Assembly: GCF_041146795.1 (NCBI RefSeq)
Contig: NC_135169.1
Location: 13,347,585 to 13,411,584, forward strand
DNA: 64,000 bases
From: Maylandia zebra
Taxonomy: Eukaryota > Chordata > Actinopteri > Cichliformes > Cichlidae
Direction: 5' to 3'
Below, piece by piece: positions 9,728-21,800 of the stretch. A program made the position numbers and the translations under genes. Each line of letters opens with the position of its first letter. Position 1 is the stretch's first letter. The notes under the pieces were generated by a model that did no database searches, was not told the origin of the DNA, and was given only the letters and a program-made list of their open reading frames with translations.

Positions 9728-12700
9728 ATGGGGAGGTATTTCCACAGCGAGGTGGACATTAAGAGCCCGTGGCATCAGGTGCTGGCTGCCTTCTGGCAGC
9801 GCTACCCAAACCCATACAGGTAATTAATGATTGTTTCAGTGAATATGCAAAGTCATTTCCATCAATGAATCTGATATTTTTCCCTTATAAAACAGTGAAA
9901 AATGTCACCTTATTATCTAGTACAATAAAAGAAAAAAAACACATTAGTCCATTTTCTCCAGACAATGGACAAAGTGGACCAAACTGTCGTGCTTTTATCT
10001 TGACTGCATCAACCCTGGGTGTTGTTTGGAGAACTTCAGTTTTTTAAACAATAAAAGACATTTAAAAAAAAAGAATGTGTGAGTGTCCTTAAAAAATAGA
10101 TCTGTTTTGGTGTACCAGCACCCATGTACTCACGGAAGATGTCCTATACCGCGAGGTCACCTCCAGCAACCACCTGCTGTCCAGGCGACTGCTGACGAAG
10201 ACCAACCGCCTGCCGGGCTGGGCGGAGCGGGTCTTCCCCATGCACATGGCTCGGGCGGTCTATGTCCTGGAAGATTCTATCGTGGACCCTCAGGCCCACA
10301 CGCTCATCACCAAGACCTGGAACCTGAACCACAACACGCTGATGGTGAGATGCGCTCTGATTAGATCACTGTGGTTAATTAACCCCCCCACCCCCACCCC
10401 ATGACAGATAGGATAGAGTTCAGATCGATGGTCTTATTGTCATCAAGTGATTTCTCCCACTTTGAATGGGGCAGTTTGCAGTTTGAGATAACCAATCAGA
10501 AAATGGCCACGAGCTGTGAATAGCATGAAAGCATGAGATCATGGTCATAAGAGGTGGATGTAATAGAGCAGACCTTCCCAAAGTGTGGGGCCCGCCCCCC
10601 AGGGGGGGGCGCAGAGCCATTGCAGGGGGGGCGCGGTATGAAAAGGGGGGGGAGAAAAAACAAAACTCTTGGACACTGCTAGCACGGGGCGCCCACAGAA
10701 ATGCAAAGCAGGAGATGAAGCATCGCTGAATATGTTTCCAAACCAACTTCATTCTAAGCCAAAGACTAGAAAATCTGGTGAAGCATGTTTGCCCTTTGGT
10801 TTCACCTGCACAAGTGCCGAGGTAGGTCTCCCGTGCTTAATTGGTTTTCCCTGCGTTGGGAGCAGCACTGTGCTCTCCCTATCACGGACAAACAGTATCC
10901 CACAGTTGTTTATGTTTTTAAACCCATTTTGCACAGAGAGGCATTTTTTGAAAAATGCATTGATAGCAATGTTGAATATTATTACACATACAGTAAAATA
11001 ATCACACCGTGACGCCTCTGCCTTTCTAAATGGAGGGACAGTAACTGCGTTTGTATATGTTAGTGTGTAAAACCTGAAGACAGTAAGATTAACAGTATTT
11101 TGTCTCTATCTGCCATTCTGCAATTCATCTCATGTAAACAATAACGTGCGCACAGCGTGACGTGAAAAAAGGCACATACCTTTGACGTTGCGTGACGAAC
11201 TCTGTATTCCTCATCCACACGTAAACGGAAAAAAAGGAGTTTTAAAAAAATCTCAGTTTTCGGTGATTCGAAATGCTGTTTATGTGTGAACGAAACAGCT
11301 GCGTTTTCAAAAATACCCGTGTAGTTGTGGACGTAGCGTAATAGTTTACTTTCTTACTACCTGTAATTTATTGCAAGTTACTTGTATTTGCTTAGTTGTT
11401 TACTAAATGTTTGAGGTGTGAAAGAAACCGCAATGGAGCAAAATATGGGCGTGTGTGGTTGGAGGATGTGTTTGTGCGTGTGCGTGCGTGTTGTAAAACA
11501 AAGGCAGCAAAAAAAGTTTGGGAACCACTGTAATAGAGGAACCAGCTGACATGGTTTGAGCACCTGAATAGGAGATCTCCTGCACATCTAGACTTTGATG
11601 GACTAGGTCAGGGGTTTTGGGCATGTCCAGCTGTGAGGAGACCTGTGACAGAAACAGGACTGGACTGGGAATGCCTTGCTGGAAAGGCTGGAGATAGTTG
11701 CCTAAATGAGGCCATTCTCTCCACTTTTGCTCATCTCAGAAAGGACAAGAAAATGGATGAATTTGCGGATTTAAAGAACTGCACTGGACACAGGTATAAA
11801 TGCTTTTTGACTGGAAAACTACAAGGCCTCTTACAGTCTGGTTGGTTTTAACATTTTCAGTATTTAACTAAGTTGAATATAATACTTTTTCCTGTGCTTG
11901 AACATAGTTTGTGTTTGGAGTAAAAACGGGCTTTTTTGTACATTTTCTACCGTCTCTGCCTCTAAGACTGTTGTGGAGCGGTGTCTGTTTGAAGAGAACC
12001 ATGGTCGGCCATCTTGGACCAAATTGAGGAGGGAGGCCTGGATCTCCACAGCTGTATATGGACTGGGTCGACCCATACAGGTATACACAAACATACAAAT
12101 GTTTCAGTCCTAAGGAAAATTGGCCACCAAAACCCAAACTCAACCTACTATCACTTAAAGTATAAAGAACACATCAGCTTCTCTTAGTGTATTTCTGATA
12201 GAGATTGACAGACCACGTGACCTTCGTGCATTGCTTTGTGGGTACCCGTGGCAACAAAATCAAAACACTGCATTAAGCGCTAGTATTTCCAGCACCGGTA
12301 ATCATTAATTCTGTGGTTTTAAACCCTACTTGCATTTTATTTACCCCAAAAACAGTTATGTACAAAACGACGGACAACACGGCAGGTCCGTACAAAGGTT
12401 GATAGAGGGCGCCCAGTCTGGATCGCATTCCAGCATTTTGTAGGCTGGTTTTCCTACAAAACATAACAAACATTAGCCCGCAAAGCCACAGTGAACAAAG
12501 CAGCATAGCGCAATGAATTCTATTCAAATCAATATAAGACTTACTTGTAACCTACATCAACAATTATGTTATGATAAATTACGTAATAACTACAACAGAA
12601 GACGTACCTTTGTGGAAATGCTTGGAGCAGACTAACATGTGAGCTGGAGTGTTCTGAAACGTTATATTTGGTCTTCAAATTGCTGCAATCCAGGCCATAC

Positions 12701-14310
12701 GTCAGCTCTTGTTACTTCGGAAACATGGCTTGAACAATTTCTCTTCCACGACGTAATCCCATAAACAATCTCTTTACCCGTCGGCTTCCCGTGGCTGTCA
12801 TGCGACCGGCTATTGCAGTTAATAATACAACAGCTTCTCGCCATTTTTTGTGTTTCTTTTTATCGCTGTGTGACTGTTTTCATGTGAAAGCATGCGTGCG
12901 CTAGTACCTCTTGCCACGAATTCCCAGAATCCTTTGCGGTTTTACCCCAGAATGACATCACATTTTCAATCTCTATAAAAGATCCCCAGTAATGGCTGGA
13001 GGTGTGCTCAACACGAACTTGATAACGGCTGCTTAGTTTGCCTTAATGTTCTGCATGTTTGCGATTATAATTTTATTCCATTATTTTTGCAGTTGGGTTG
13101 TTATGCTTGTTACATAGCTTCATGTTGGATTAGCTAATATCTCGGTTACTCCTTGGCAATGCAGGTCATAAATAAAACCCCTGACTAGTTAGCGAGTTGT
13201 TGCTGGGGAAATTCGTTGCAAAGAGGGTGCTGCACCAAAATTCTGTCTGCGATTGGTTTGGTCTCTTATCAGATTGTCCATTGTCGCCCATAGTTTGCAT
13301 GGAAGATGTCTGCAAACACTCAGAAAATTGTGAAGTAATACCTTGGCTCTCAAGCCAAGCCAAGATACCAAAACCAACTATGTGACACTTCGTCAGTATC
13401 TATATACAGCTAACGTATGGTGCGGGTATTTATCTTTGACTAATTCTTTGTCTTTCTCCGCCAGGAATTCGGTCTTGCCAGGTTTAAAAGTAACCAAGCT
13501 AAAGCCATGAGAGGGCTGGAGTACTCTCTCTCCAAGCTACAGAGTAAGTCACAAATACATGCACACACACATTTGTATTTCACCTCTGAGGGCTTCACCA
13601 AAACCTGAAGCTTAATTACCACAAGCTATGTGTTTTTGTACAAAAGTCCTGAAACTGTAAAAAGAAATCCAGTTAAAACCAAGAAAACAAACGTCAGCCT
13701 ATCACAAAACCGCTGTTTTTTCTTTCTTAAAAAGGGAAATCATCATTTAAAAACTGTGGTTTTTATTTTCTCTGATCATCTTTGTCTAATTTAACTTTTA
13801 GAGCATTTCATTAAATGTTGGTCTCAATCTTGAGACCAACATTTACTGTATTGCACACCTTTGGTGGTGGCTTAGAGTGATGTCAACTTTTTCATTGATT
13901 TTTAGATTTGGTCACAGGAGTCACAATTTTTTTTATTTATTAAAATATGAATAACAAATGTCATATGAGTCTTCTCTTTTGACTTTTTTATGTAGATGTA
14001 GTTTAGATCAGCCTGATTTTCGGTCATTAGAACTTAAACCTTAGATTGCATATAAAAGACGACGGTACACTCCGGGTGTGAGAACTGTGCATTTTCTTTT
14101 CTAGTGTTAAACCTTAAACCTATTTTCAGCTCCATTATGCTCATATTCAGTTTATTTTTCACTTCAGGGCTCAGATCAGTGTGACAGTTCCTCATTTTCT
14201 ACTTTTATTTATCCACAGCTAGTGACCAGGGAGAGTCATCAGAGAAGCAAAAGCCCCTCCCACCACAAGCCACGCCGACCCCCAACCAGAAACCCAAACA
14301 GTTTGTCTGA
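9728..14310 (+). CDS. prelid1: PRELI domain protein, PRELID1-type (mitochondrial lipid transfer)
   Basis: Five coding exons, all with GT-AG borders and compatible phases: 9728-9819, 10119-10344, 11967-12080, 13465-13543 and 14219-14310 (TGA); 603 nt, 200 aa. The protein begins MGRYFHSEVDIKSPW and continues with AFWQRYPNPYS and VLTEDVLYREV, then LLSRRLLTKTNRLPGWAERV, YVLEDSIVDP, RREAWISTAVYG and EFGLARFKSN. These are hallmarks of the PRELI/MSF1 domain. Known PRELID1 proteins shuttle phosphatidic acid across the mitochondrial intermembrane space with TRIAP1. The C-terminus ends QKPKQFV, like the QQFV end of PRELID1. It lacks the alanine/lysine LEA-like repeat tail of mammalian PRELID1 (about 219 aa) and has a Ser/Pro/Gln-rich tail instead. 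The exon with the start codon begins at 9696 after TTCCTGCAG. An out-of-frame upstream ATG (9703) opens a short overlapping frame that could dampen translation. Introns 2 and 3 carry transposons. A fish paralogue (1a/1b) is equally possible. Confidence 0.93.
10569..11530. mobile_element. hAT-like element in PRELID1-type intron 2
   Basis: The termini are CAGACCTTCCCAAAGTGTGG on the left and the inverted equivalent TTTGGGAACCACTG on the right. A perfect 8-bp target duplication, taatagag, lies at 10561-10568 and 11531-11538. The element is 962 bp with a G-rich left end and no transposase. A MITE-like segment with GTGGACGTAGCG lies at about 11210-11340 inside it. It sits wholly within the intron between coding exons 2 and 3, away from both splice sites. 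Confidence 0.9.
12199..12975. mobile_element. THAP-associated DNA transposon relic, copy 1 (intron 3)
   Basis: The ends read TAGAGATTGA and TCAATCTCTA, with TA at each border. The right arm (about 12773-12975) is nearly the same as that of copy 2 (14338-15204). On the minus strand at 12844-12662 a frame starts MARSCCIINCNSRSHDSHGK. Its early Cys spacing and size suggest the N-terminus of a THAP zinc-finger domain, as in P-element- or Kolobok-type transposases. The rest of the transposase is absent. Superfamily assignment is uncertain. Confidence 0.6.
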
Positions 14311-14337
14311 ACCTCAGTAGGAACAACAAGCCCACAA

Positions 14338-15204
14338 TAGAGATTGACAGACCACGTGACTTTTGCGCATTGCATGCCGGGAACTCGTGGCAAAACAATC
14401 CAAGTACCGCATCAAATGCAAGTATTTGCAGCACTGCAAAACGTTCATTCTCCGGTTCCAATACCTTCTTGCTTTTTCTTTGCCCCCCAAAAAAGGTATG
14501 TACAAAACGAAGGATAACAATGCCGGTCTGTACAAAGACAGACTCGACGAAAAGGCAAAGAAAAGATACGTGGAAAAAAATCAAAGGAGTGAAAGGGTTA
14601 GACCCTTACGAGCACACAGAGTAGACAAAAGACGTTAGCGTGCTGCCCAACTTTCACCACCACCAGTGCATACATTCATGAAGTTTAGTAACTTCAGGTC
14701 ACTGCAACAAGCCCAGGTACAGTTTACTGACGGATGGGTACAGGACCTTGAAATGCACCGTGTAGAACGAAAGACCATCGTACAAACAAAGGTAAGTTTA
14801 CCAGTCTCACAAATCGTCGTCATAAATACACATTCGTTAACCGTTTATTAATAGGACCTTTAAGCTCAATGGTAATTAATTAGTAGTGGAAATAATTTCT
14901 GGTACGGATTACAGAAATGTAGCAGTGACAATAATATTGTATGCTGTAATCGTACTGGGCAATTAGTGATACAAAAAAAACAAAAAACCTGTTTTATCTG
15001 CTTTACCCGTCGGCTTCCCGTGGCTGTCATGTGACCGGCTATTGCAGTTAATAATACAACAGCTTCTTTCCATTTTTTGTGTTTCTTTTTATCGCTGTGT
15101 AACTGATTTCAATTGAAAGCCTGCGTGCGCTAGTACCTCTTGCCACGAATTCCCAGAATCCTTTGCGGTTTTACCCTTGAATGACGTCACATTTTCAATC
15201 TCTA
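14338..15204. mobile_element. THAP-associated DNA transposon relic, copy 2
   Basis: Same termini as copy 1 (TAGAGATTGA and TCAATCTCTA, with TA borders) and the same right arm. It begins 27 nt after the PRELID1-type stop codon, so it forms part of or replaces the 3' UTR. It retains short translated pieces such as DEKAKKRYVEKN (plus strand, near 14550) and TDGWVQDLEMHRVERK (near 14725) that look like transposase fragments, but there is no continuous frame. The family resembles fish Kolobok-like elements, an inference from recollection of such proteins. Confidence 0.6.
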
Positions 15205-16409
15205 TGGCTCGTTTGAAGAGCAGCACTAAAACGGTGGGGCATCCACTCATCCTCAGTTCTGATTGGTGACACATTAGCTGATACTGATTACTTTTCAAAG
15301 TCACCAGAGCAATGAACTACAATAATTCCCAGGATTCCTTGAGACTGATTTAATCATCTTATTAAAGTTTTAGTAATTTTTTTTTTAAGTTTGCAGTTTG
15401 TAATTTGTCAGTTATGTAATTTAAACATGATATTAAGTTAATAATTTAAGTTTATGTTGACTTTTCTTATCTTTGTTTTTATATTTTTATATGGAAATAG
15501 TTTTTTGTCTTATTTTGTAGAATTCTCTGAATGATTATTGTCATCTTGGATTTCTTTGGGACCTCCCACAGTAAATGTCTTAAGAGATTTTCTATCAATA
15601 GGAACGGGTTTACATCAGATTCAGGTAGTTTAGAATCAGACTGTTGTAGAAATGCATGTTTCATAGTATCCATATGCCAGTTTGAGTAGATGTTTGTTTT
15701 CTGGTGGTATGGCTCTGATCTTAAAATTCCAATAGATTTATGTTCTGGATAATTGGCCAACCCATTGAGACCAAGGGGAAGGTCAGAGTTGAGTTTTGTT
15801 TTTTCTCATGCTAAAGAGGATATTGTGTTTTAGATGTAGTCTTATCCGTTTTGGATTTTCCCATTTTTCCATTTGGTAGCTCGAAAAAGGGTTGTCAGTA
15901 ACCTGGTGTATGTTAATATTGCAGCATGCCAAGCTGCATTATGCAAAATCAACCTCTGGGGCTAACAAATAAAGCTAATGTTAAAGCACTGAACACTGCA
16001 GTTTCTCTAATATCCACTTCAGACTGGTTCTAAAAGTGACCAAAAGTGAGTCAGTTCCCACAGACGCAAAATGTCAAACTTTACAACAGAAATAAAGATA
16101 TTTACAGCCTGCTACAAAAAGATATTTTGGCCATATAAACTGTCCTGCATGTTGGCTAGAAGAGGGACATCAGTGTTAAAACTTCTGCCCACTCCCTGTG
16201 TGTTCTATATAATATCTATTCACACATCTTGACGCTGAAGGTTCTACATGGTTCTTACATGGTAAAGTAAGCACCTGAAAATAAAAGAGAAAAAACTTGT
16301 GGGCTGCAAATGGTAGTTTCTCATTGCCCGGATAAAAAGAATTTGTTAAATGGCGTGATATAGCAGTCTCACTTCTGTCAGTCTGCCCCAGGGCAGCTGT
16401 GGCTACAAC
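15205..16409. other. No gene recognised
   Basis: AT-rich intergenic sequence. Neither a conserved exon nor clear transposon ends were found. Confidence 0.35.
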
Positions 16410-16515
16410 TGTAGCTTGCCTCCACCAGTGTGTGAGTGAATGAATAGTGGAATTGTAAAGCGCTATGAGGGTGTCGAAAAGCGCTATATAAATACAATCC
16501 ATTATTATTATTATT
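16410..16515 (+). repeat. LINE/SINE 3' tail with (ATT)n
   Basis: A short stretch containing AAAGCGCTAT, then AAAAGCGCTATATAAATAC and ATCCATTATTATTATTATT. This is the common 3' end of fish retroposons that finish in an ATT microsatellite. Only the tail is present. Confidence 0.6.
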
Positions 16516-16519
16516 AGAC

Positions 16520-16990
16520 AAAGGTTGAACTATTTGGCCAAAATGACAGGTGGTGTGTTTGGAGGAGTAGCACTGCAGCGGCCGTCAAGCATGGTGGTAG
16601 CGTCATGCTCTGGGGCTGTTTTTACACTATTGCTACTGGTACATTACACAATGTGGATGCAATAATACAGGACTCTCCTTTTTTTTTTTTTTTACTTGAC
16701 AACGATCCCAAACACAAACGAAAACTCGATTCAAATGGAAGCACATTCAAAGCACATTAGCTCACATTAGCTAAGCCAGGTCTTTGCGAGGAAACTAACC
16801 AATTGAAATAAACTCTACCAATTCTGCCATGATGAATGGTCAATTATCCAGCCTGAATTATGCCAGAAGCTTGTTGATGGATACCAAAAGTGTTTGGTTG
16901 AGGTCAAACCTTCTGAGACATTTAACCAAATACTAGTGAGGATGTAAGTATATATTTAAGTCTTTATGCATAGTTTTCGACCCTGTGTGA
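16520..16990 (+). pseudogene. Decayed Tc1-like transposase fragment
   Basis: The plus strand still reads KHGGSVMLWGCF-like sequence near 16588-16625, the conserved block between the first and second catalytic aspartates of Tc1 transposases. A weak DNDPKHKR-like motif follows at about 16698-16722. Many indels break the frame. No intact inverted repeats were recognised. Confidence 0.6.
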
Positions 16991-17665
16991 ATTAGAGAAA
17001 ATTCCAAATAAATTCAAACTTGAGCACCCAGCTCTTATTTTTTAAAGTAATTAAAGATGTATGCTATACCATCATTCCACCATCGAAAAAGGCCAGTTCC
17101 AATAACTTATTTAAAAAAACCAAATTACCATGACATTCATGATGAGTGTGTATAAACATCTGACCACAACTGTATGTTTAAATGTGGAATGAATGGGTGG
17201 TGTCTGTAACACTAATATTAGTGCACATCTTTTCATTTTTCTAAGCCCGTCAGCTTTTCAAAGCCTCTGAATGTATTGCAGGAAATATTCATTAAAGCTG
17301 AAAAGACTGGAGTTCAAGCCAAAAAGTAGAAGTAATGAAATTCTGGAAAAACACAGACTGGTTACCACACGCTTTATTTTTCCATCCTTTAGCAGAAATA
17401 GTACAAGTATAAAGGAGATGGATAAAAGCAGCATGTCTCTTGTCTCTGCGAACACTGTCACATTAGGTCAGCACTCGGTTGGTCAGTCAGTCCATCAAAG
17501 TCACCGTGGAAACCACCTGAGAAGACAACCAGAGTAAACTGTGACTGCTGTTCTTTCTGTCACAGACCTTGGCTCCTTTTCACAAATCATATCCCAGTTC
17601 TTCTGTTGGAATCATCTGTGTTTGAGGATGACCTCTGCCCTGATGCTGGACTGTCAGGTGACGTA

Positions 17666-18608
17666 CAGTGGTGTGAAAAAGTGTTTGCCCCCTTCCTAAT
17701 TTCCTATTTTTTGTGTATTTGTCACTCTTAAGTGTTTCAGATCATCAAACAAATTTAAATATTAGACAAAGATAACATGGCCCTGTATGAAAAAGTATTT
17801 GTAATTAAATAGAAATTTTCTAACAAACTGAAGCAAGCTAAGAGATCTCAAAAAGCAAAACAACATACCACGATCCAAAGAAACGGCTGATAAACAAAGT
17901 AGGTGACATCTCTCAGTCTGGAAAGGGTTAGAAGGCCATTTCTAAGGTTTTGGGACTTCAGTGAACCACGGTGAGAGCCATTATCCACATATGGACAAAA
18001 CCTCGAACAGTGATGAACTTTCACAGGCCAGCCTACCAAAATTACTGCAAGAGTGCATCAGCAACTCATCCAGGAGGTCACAAAAGAACGATTCTTGACC
18101 TCAAGCTGAGATCACGAACAGATGGCCGTATATTCTCACTTGGGTTCTGCAGGAGGACAATCATCCAAAGCACAACAGCAAGTCCACCTCAATGGCTTAA
18201 GAAAAACAAAATGAAAACTTTGGAGTGGCCAAAGTCAAATTCCTGACCTGAATCTGATTGAGATGCTGTAGCATGACCTCAAAAAGGTGGTTTAGGCTTG
18301 AAAATCCTCCAATGTGGCTAAATTACAACAATTCTGTAAAAATGAGCGGGCCGAAATTCATTCACAGCACTGTACAAGACAGACTGCCATTTATGGTAAA
18401 CGCTTCGTTTCAGCTGTTGTTGCTAAGTTTGGCCCGACCAGTTATAAGGTTTAAGGGAGCGATCACTTTTTCACACAGGGCCATGTAGGTTTTTTCCTCT
18501 TAAAATTTTAAATTTAAATTCTTTTGATGATCTGAAACATTTAAGTGTGACAAATCTACAAAGGAAATAGCAAATCAGGAAGGGGGGAAACACCTTTTTG
18601 AACCACTG
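17666..18608 (+). mobile_element. Degenerate Tc1-like transposon
   Basis: The ends CAGTGGTGTGAAAAAGTGTT and the inverted AACACCTTTTTGAACCACTG form imperfect inverted repeats of at least 90 bp, flanked by TA at both ends (17664-17665 and 18609-18610). The interior (about 943 bp in total) contains remnants of the transposase helix-turn-helix region and of the QDNHPKHSK-type second catalytic block. It is too short for a full gene and has many stops. Confidence 0.8.
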
Positions 18609-18867
18609 TATAAACTAGGACATTTTATTCACTCAACAGCTTATCAGGCAAAGTTGGAAAGACAAACCCATCAGTTTAGGTGGGCAGAAAACTTAACTCC
18701 AGTAAAAATTGCTAACATATCTGTAATGTCTCTTTCCACCTCCACCAGTGAGGTTTCCTCAGGCATTTTTCCTCTTTCTGAATTTCTTACTTAAACTTCA
18801 CTGTTCTCTTCAGCAATCACCACATAACATATATGATGGTAAATCACAAAAGCCGATTGTACCTTAC

Positions 18868-21800
18868 CTAATAAGTCCAGGACACGCTGATGAAGGCTGG
18901 AGCTTCAGGTTCATATGTCAAACTGGCAGATCTGTGTACCCGAGCAGGTGTGTTACACGTCTGGAAGTTAAAGACAAAGTCCAGGCTTTACAAAACCAAG
19001 AGTGATCCATTCATTTAGGACTGAAGCCACTGACAGCAAACATTTCATCTTTTGTGTCAAAACCCTCCAATTATAACATTTTTATTGAATCTGATGATAG
19101 TAGTCTCTGAAAGTCGATCAGCATCTATTATATATGGGTCGATTCATCTTTTAAAAATGATGAATTCCGGTGATAACAATGAACAGCATCAGAAACAGCA
19201 TTTTCAAAAGCTGAAGAACCTTTTAACCCTTTAAGACCTACCATAGAACCAAGGCCGCCAAAGCTTACTTTATATTTTTACATGCTGTAGTGCCATTTTT
19301 GGGAGCATTTCAAGTTGCTATACGTCAATACAACTGTTATAGCCCAAATTTTAATAATATTTATGCATTAAATCCATATTAACCACATAAATTGCAAAAA
19401 AGTGCAATAAACTACAGAAAAATTGAACATCGTTTTTGTTTTGTTTTTTTACATATATTTCTACTTGGAGAAATTTAAGAGGTTTATCCCTCAAAACTTT
19501 AAATACAAAAAAGTTGCAAAAATAGTTTACAACCACAGGAAATTTAATTTGAGTATCTTCATAGTTTTATTTTTGAGATACACCAATTTTTATATACTGC
19601 AGAAAAATTGAAAAACAATCCTATAATGCAAATTTGCAAAGAAAACAGCATGTGCATCAAAATAAACTATTTAAAGCAGCGCAATTTGAGTTCTAAGCAT
19701 CACAGAAACTATTCAGAAAAGCATAAAGTCAAACATGACTTTTAAAAACACCAGTATAGGCTTTTAAGGCCTACAAGTAAAAAAACTACATTTTCCGCGA
19801 AAATGACGTCACTTCCGGTTTCGGGCAGGTAATGGCGGACATGCGATCGTTCGCGCTGACGTCTATTTCAATGTAGGAAGTGTTACGAACAGCTGATCGG
19901 ATTGGCAAAGTGTGTTTCTGGAATATTACATTTTTGTTCCTGCAAGCACTTTTTATGCAATTTTTGCAAAGCTATATGTGGAAGGAAACCGTGACCTAGC
20001 ACAAGCTGATGGCATAAGATGTAAGTACAACCCCTCCGGTTTCATATGCAAAACAAAATTATTGTGCTAGCTTACATGGTTCCGGTTCTACAGGGATTTA
20101 AAAATAGTTACGCAAAACGGAGCGTTGCTGCTCCGACCGCCTTTAAAGGGTTAATGCTTGATGCACTGCACCCATATCTAACAGCTCGGGCAAATTAGGA
20201 AAAAAATCTATGGTGTCATGGACAAGAAAGTCTACCACAACATTTTAGTGCATTATGGAGTCTCTTCTGGACCGGAGCTGATTAGTCGTGGGTTCATATA
20301 CCAACAAGACATTGACCCCAATCATAAGTCAAAGCTGTGCAGACACTATTTGACCAAGAAAAAAGAATGTGAAGTTCTGGACCTGATGAAATGGCGAAGC
20401 GAAAGGTCAGACTTCAGTTCTGTTGAGCAGATTTGAGATTTAATGTATTCAAAGACAGCTCGTTTTATGCAAACCAATTCTCTGTGGACATCTAGAAGCT
20501 ATTTGGACATCAATAGCAAAAGACACTATGGATAAGGAACAGTAAATAATGCGCTTCAGTGTTTGAACATTTGCACACTGAAGAGAAATGTCTATGTGCA
20601 GAGCAATGTCTCATGAAATCAGAAAAGATGGCCAGATTTGGTATATCTTTCTATGAACATTTGCGTACCGGGATGCAGTTGTTCCCCTGTTTGGGACACA
20701 GGTGGAGTTGGCAGTGAAGGAAGATGTCACTAGAGCCCCCAGTGAACCGGAACATGTTGAAGGAGAAGTAAGTGGAGGTTGCCAGTCCGTTTTCCTCCAC
20801 CTGCACCGTCGGGTCAGCAGGGTTTGCACAGCTGATCATAAGCAGGAAAATAAACTTTGTTCAGGAGTCCATAATAGTGATCAAAAGGAGTTGAATTAAT
20901 CTCTGAGCAGCAGCGAGCAACCACCACCTCTGAGTTTCTCTCACCCGTTAATGATCAGATCATGTCTTGGACTGCTGGTGGGTGATGCCTTGTCAGTTGC
21001 CCAGCAGGAGTCGGTCACCACACTGACCATGCTTCCATCCAAGCCATCGGTCTTCAACACCATCCAGATTTTCTCGTTCAACTGCAATTCACTGTTCCAC
21101 TCCACAAGTTGTGTGCGGCCGGCATCAGTGTAGGCCTTGATAGTCAGAGTGTAATTCCAAGCTCCAGATGTGATGCGCTGTGCAACGGACCTGCAGAATG
21201 CACACATTTACACTGTTGTTAACAAAAATCCCAACTAGGGCTGCTCAATTAATCGAATTTTAATCACGATTACGATCTGGGCTTTCAACGATCATTAAAA
21301 ATGACTGAGCCGATTATTAGCCCCTCCCTCATTTATCCGCAACACCTTAAAGGCCGGTCCGTGAAAATATTGTCGGGCATAAACCAGTCCGTGGCGCAAA
21401 AAAGGGTGGAGACCGCTGATTAAAAAAAACTTCAGTGGTGTTGCACACTATTTTATATTATTTTTTAAAGTCATTGTTTACCCTTTAAATCCGGTCAGAG
21501 CAGCACGCTCCGTTTTGTGTAACTATTTTTAAATCCCTGAAGAACCCTGAGCCGTGTAAGCTAGCGCAATAAGTTTTTTTTGCATATGAAACCAGAGGAG
21601 TTGTACTTACATCTTATTCCATCAGCTTGTCCTCGGTCACGGTTTCCTTCCACATAAAGCTTTGCAAAAATTGCATAAAAAGCACTTGCAGGAACAAAAA
21701 CATAATATTCCAGAAACACGCTTTGCCGATCCGATCAGCTGTTCGTAACACTTCCCACAGTGAAACAGACGTCAGCGGGAACTATCGCATGTCCGCCATT

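Noticed and set aside
14219..14584. A 121-codon minus-strand frame across the last PRELID1-type exon
   Set aside because: Antisense to a well-supported exon and to the start of a transposon relic.
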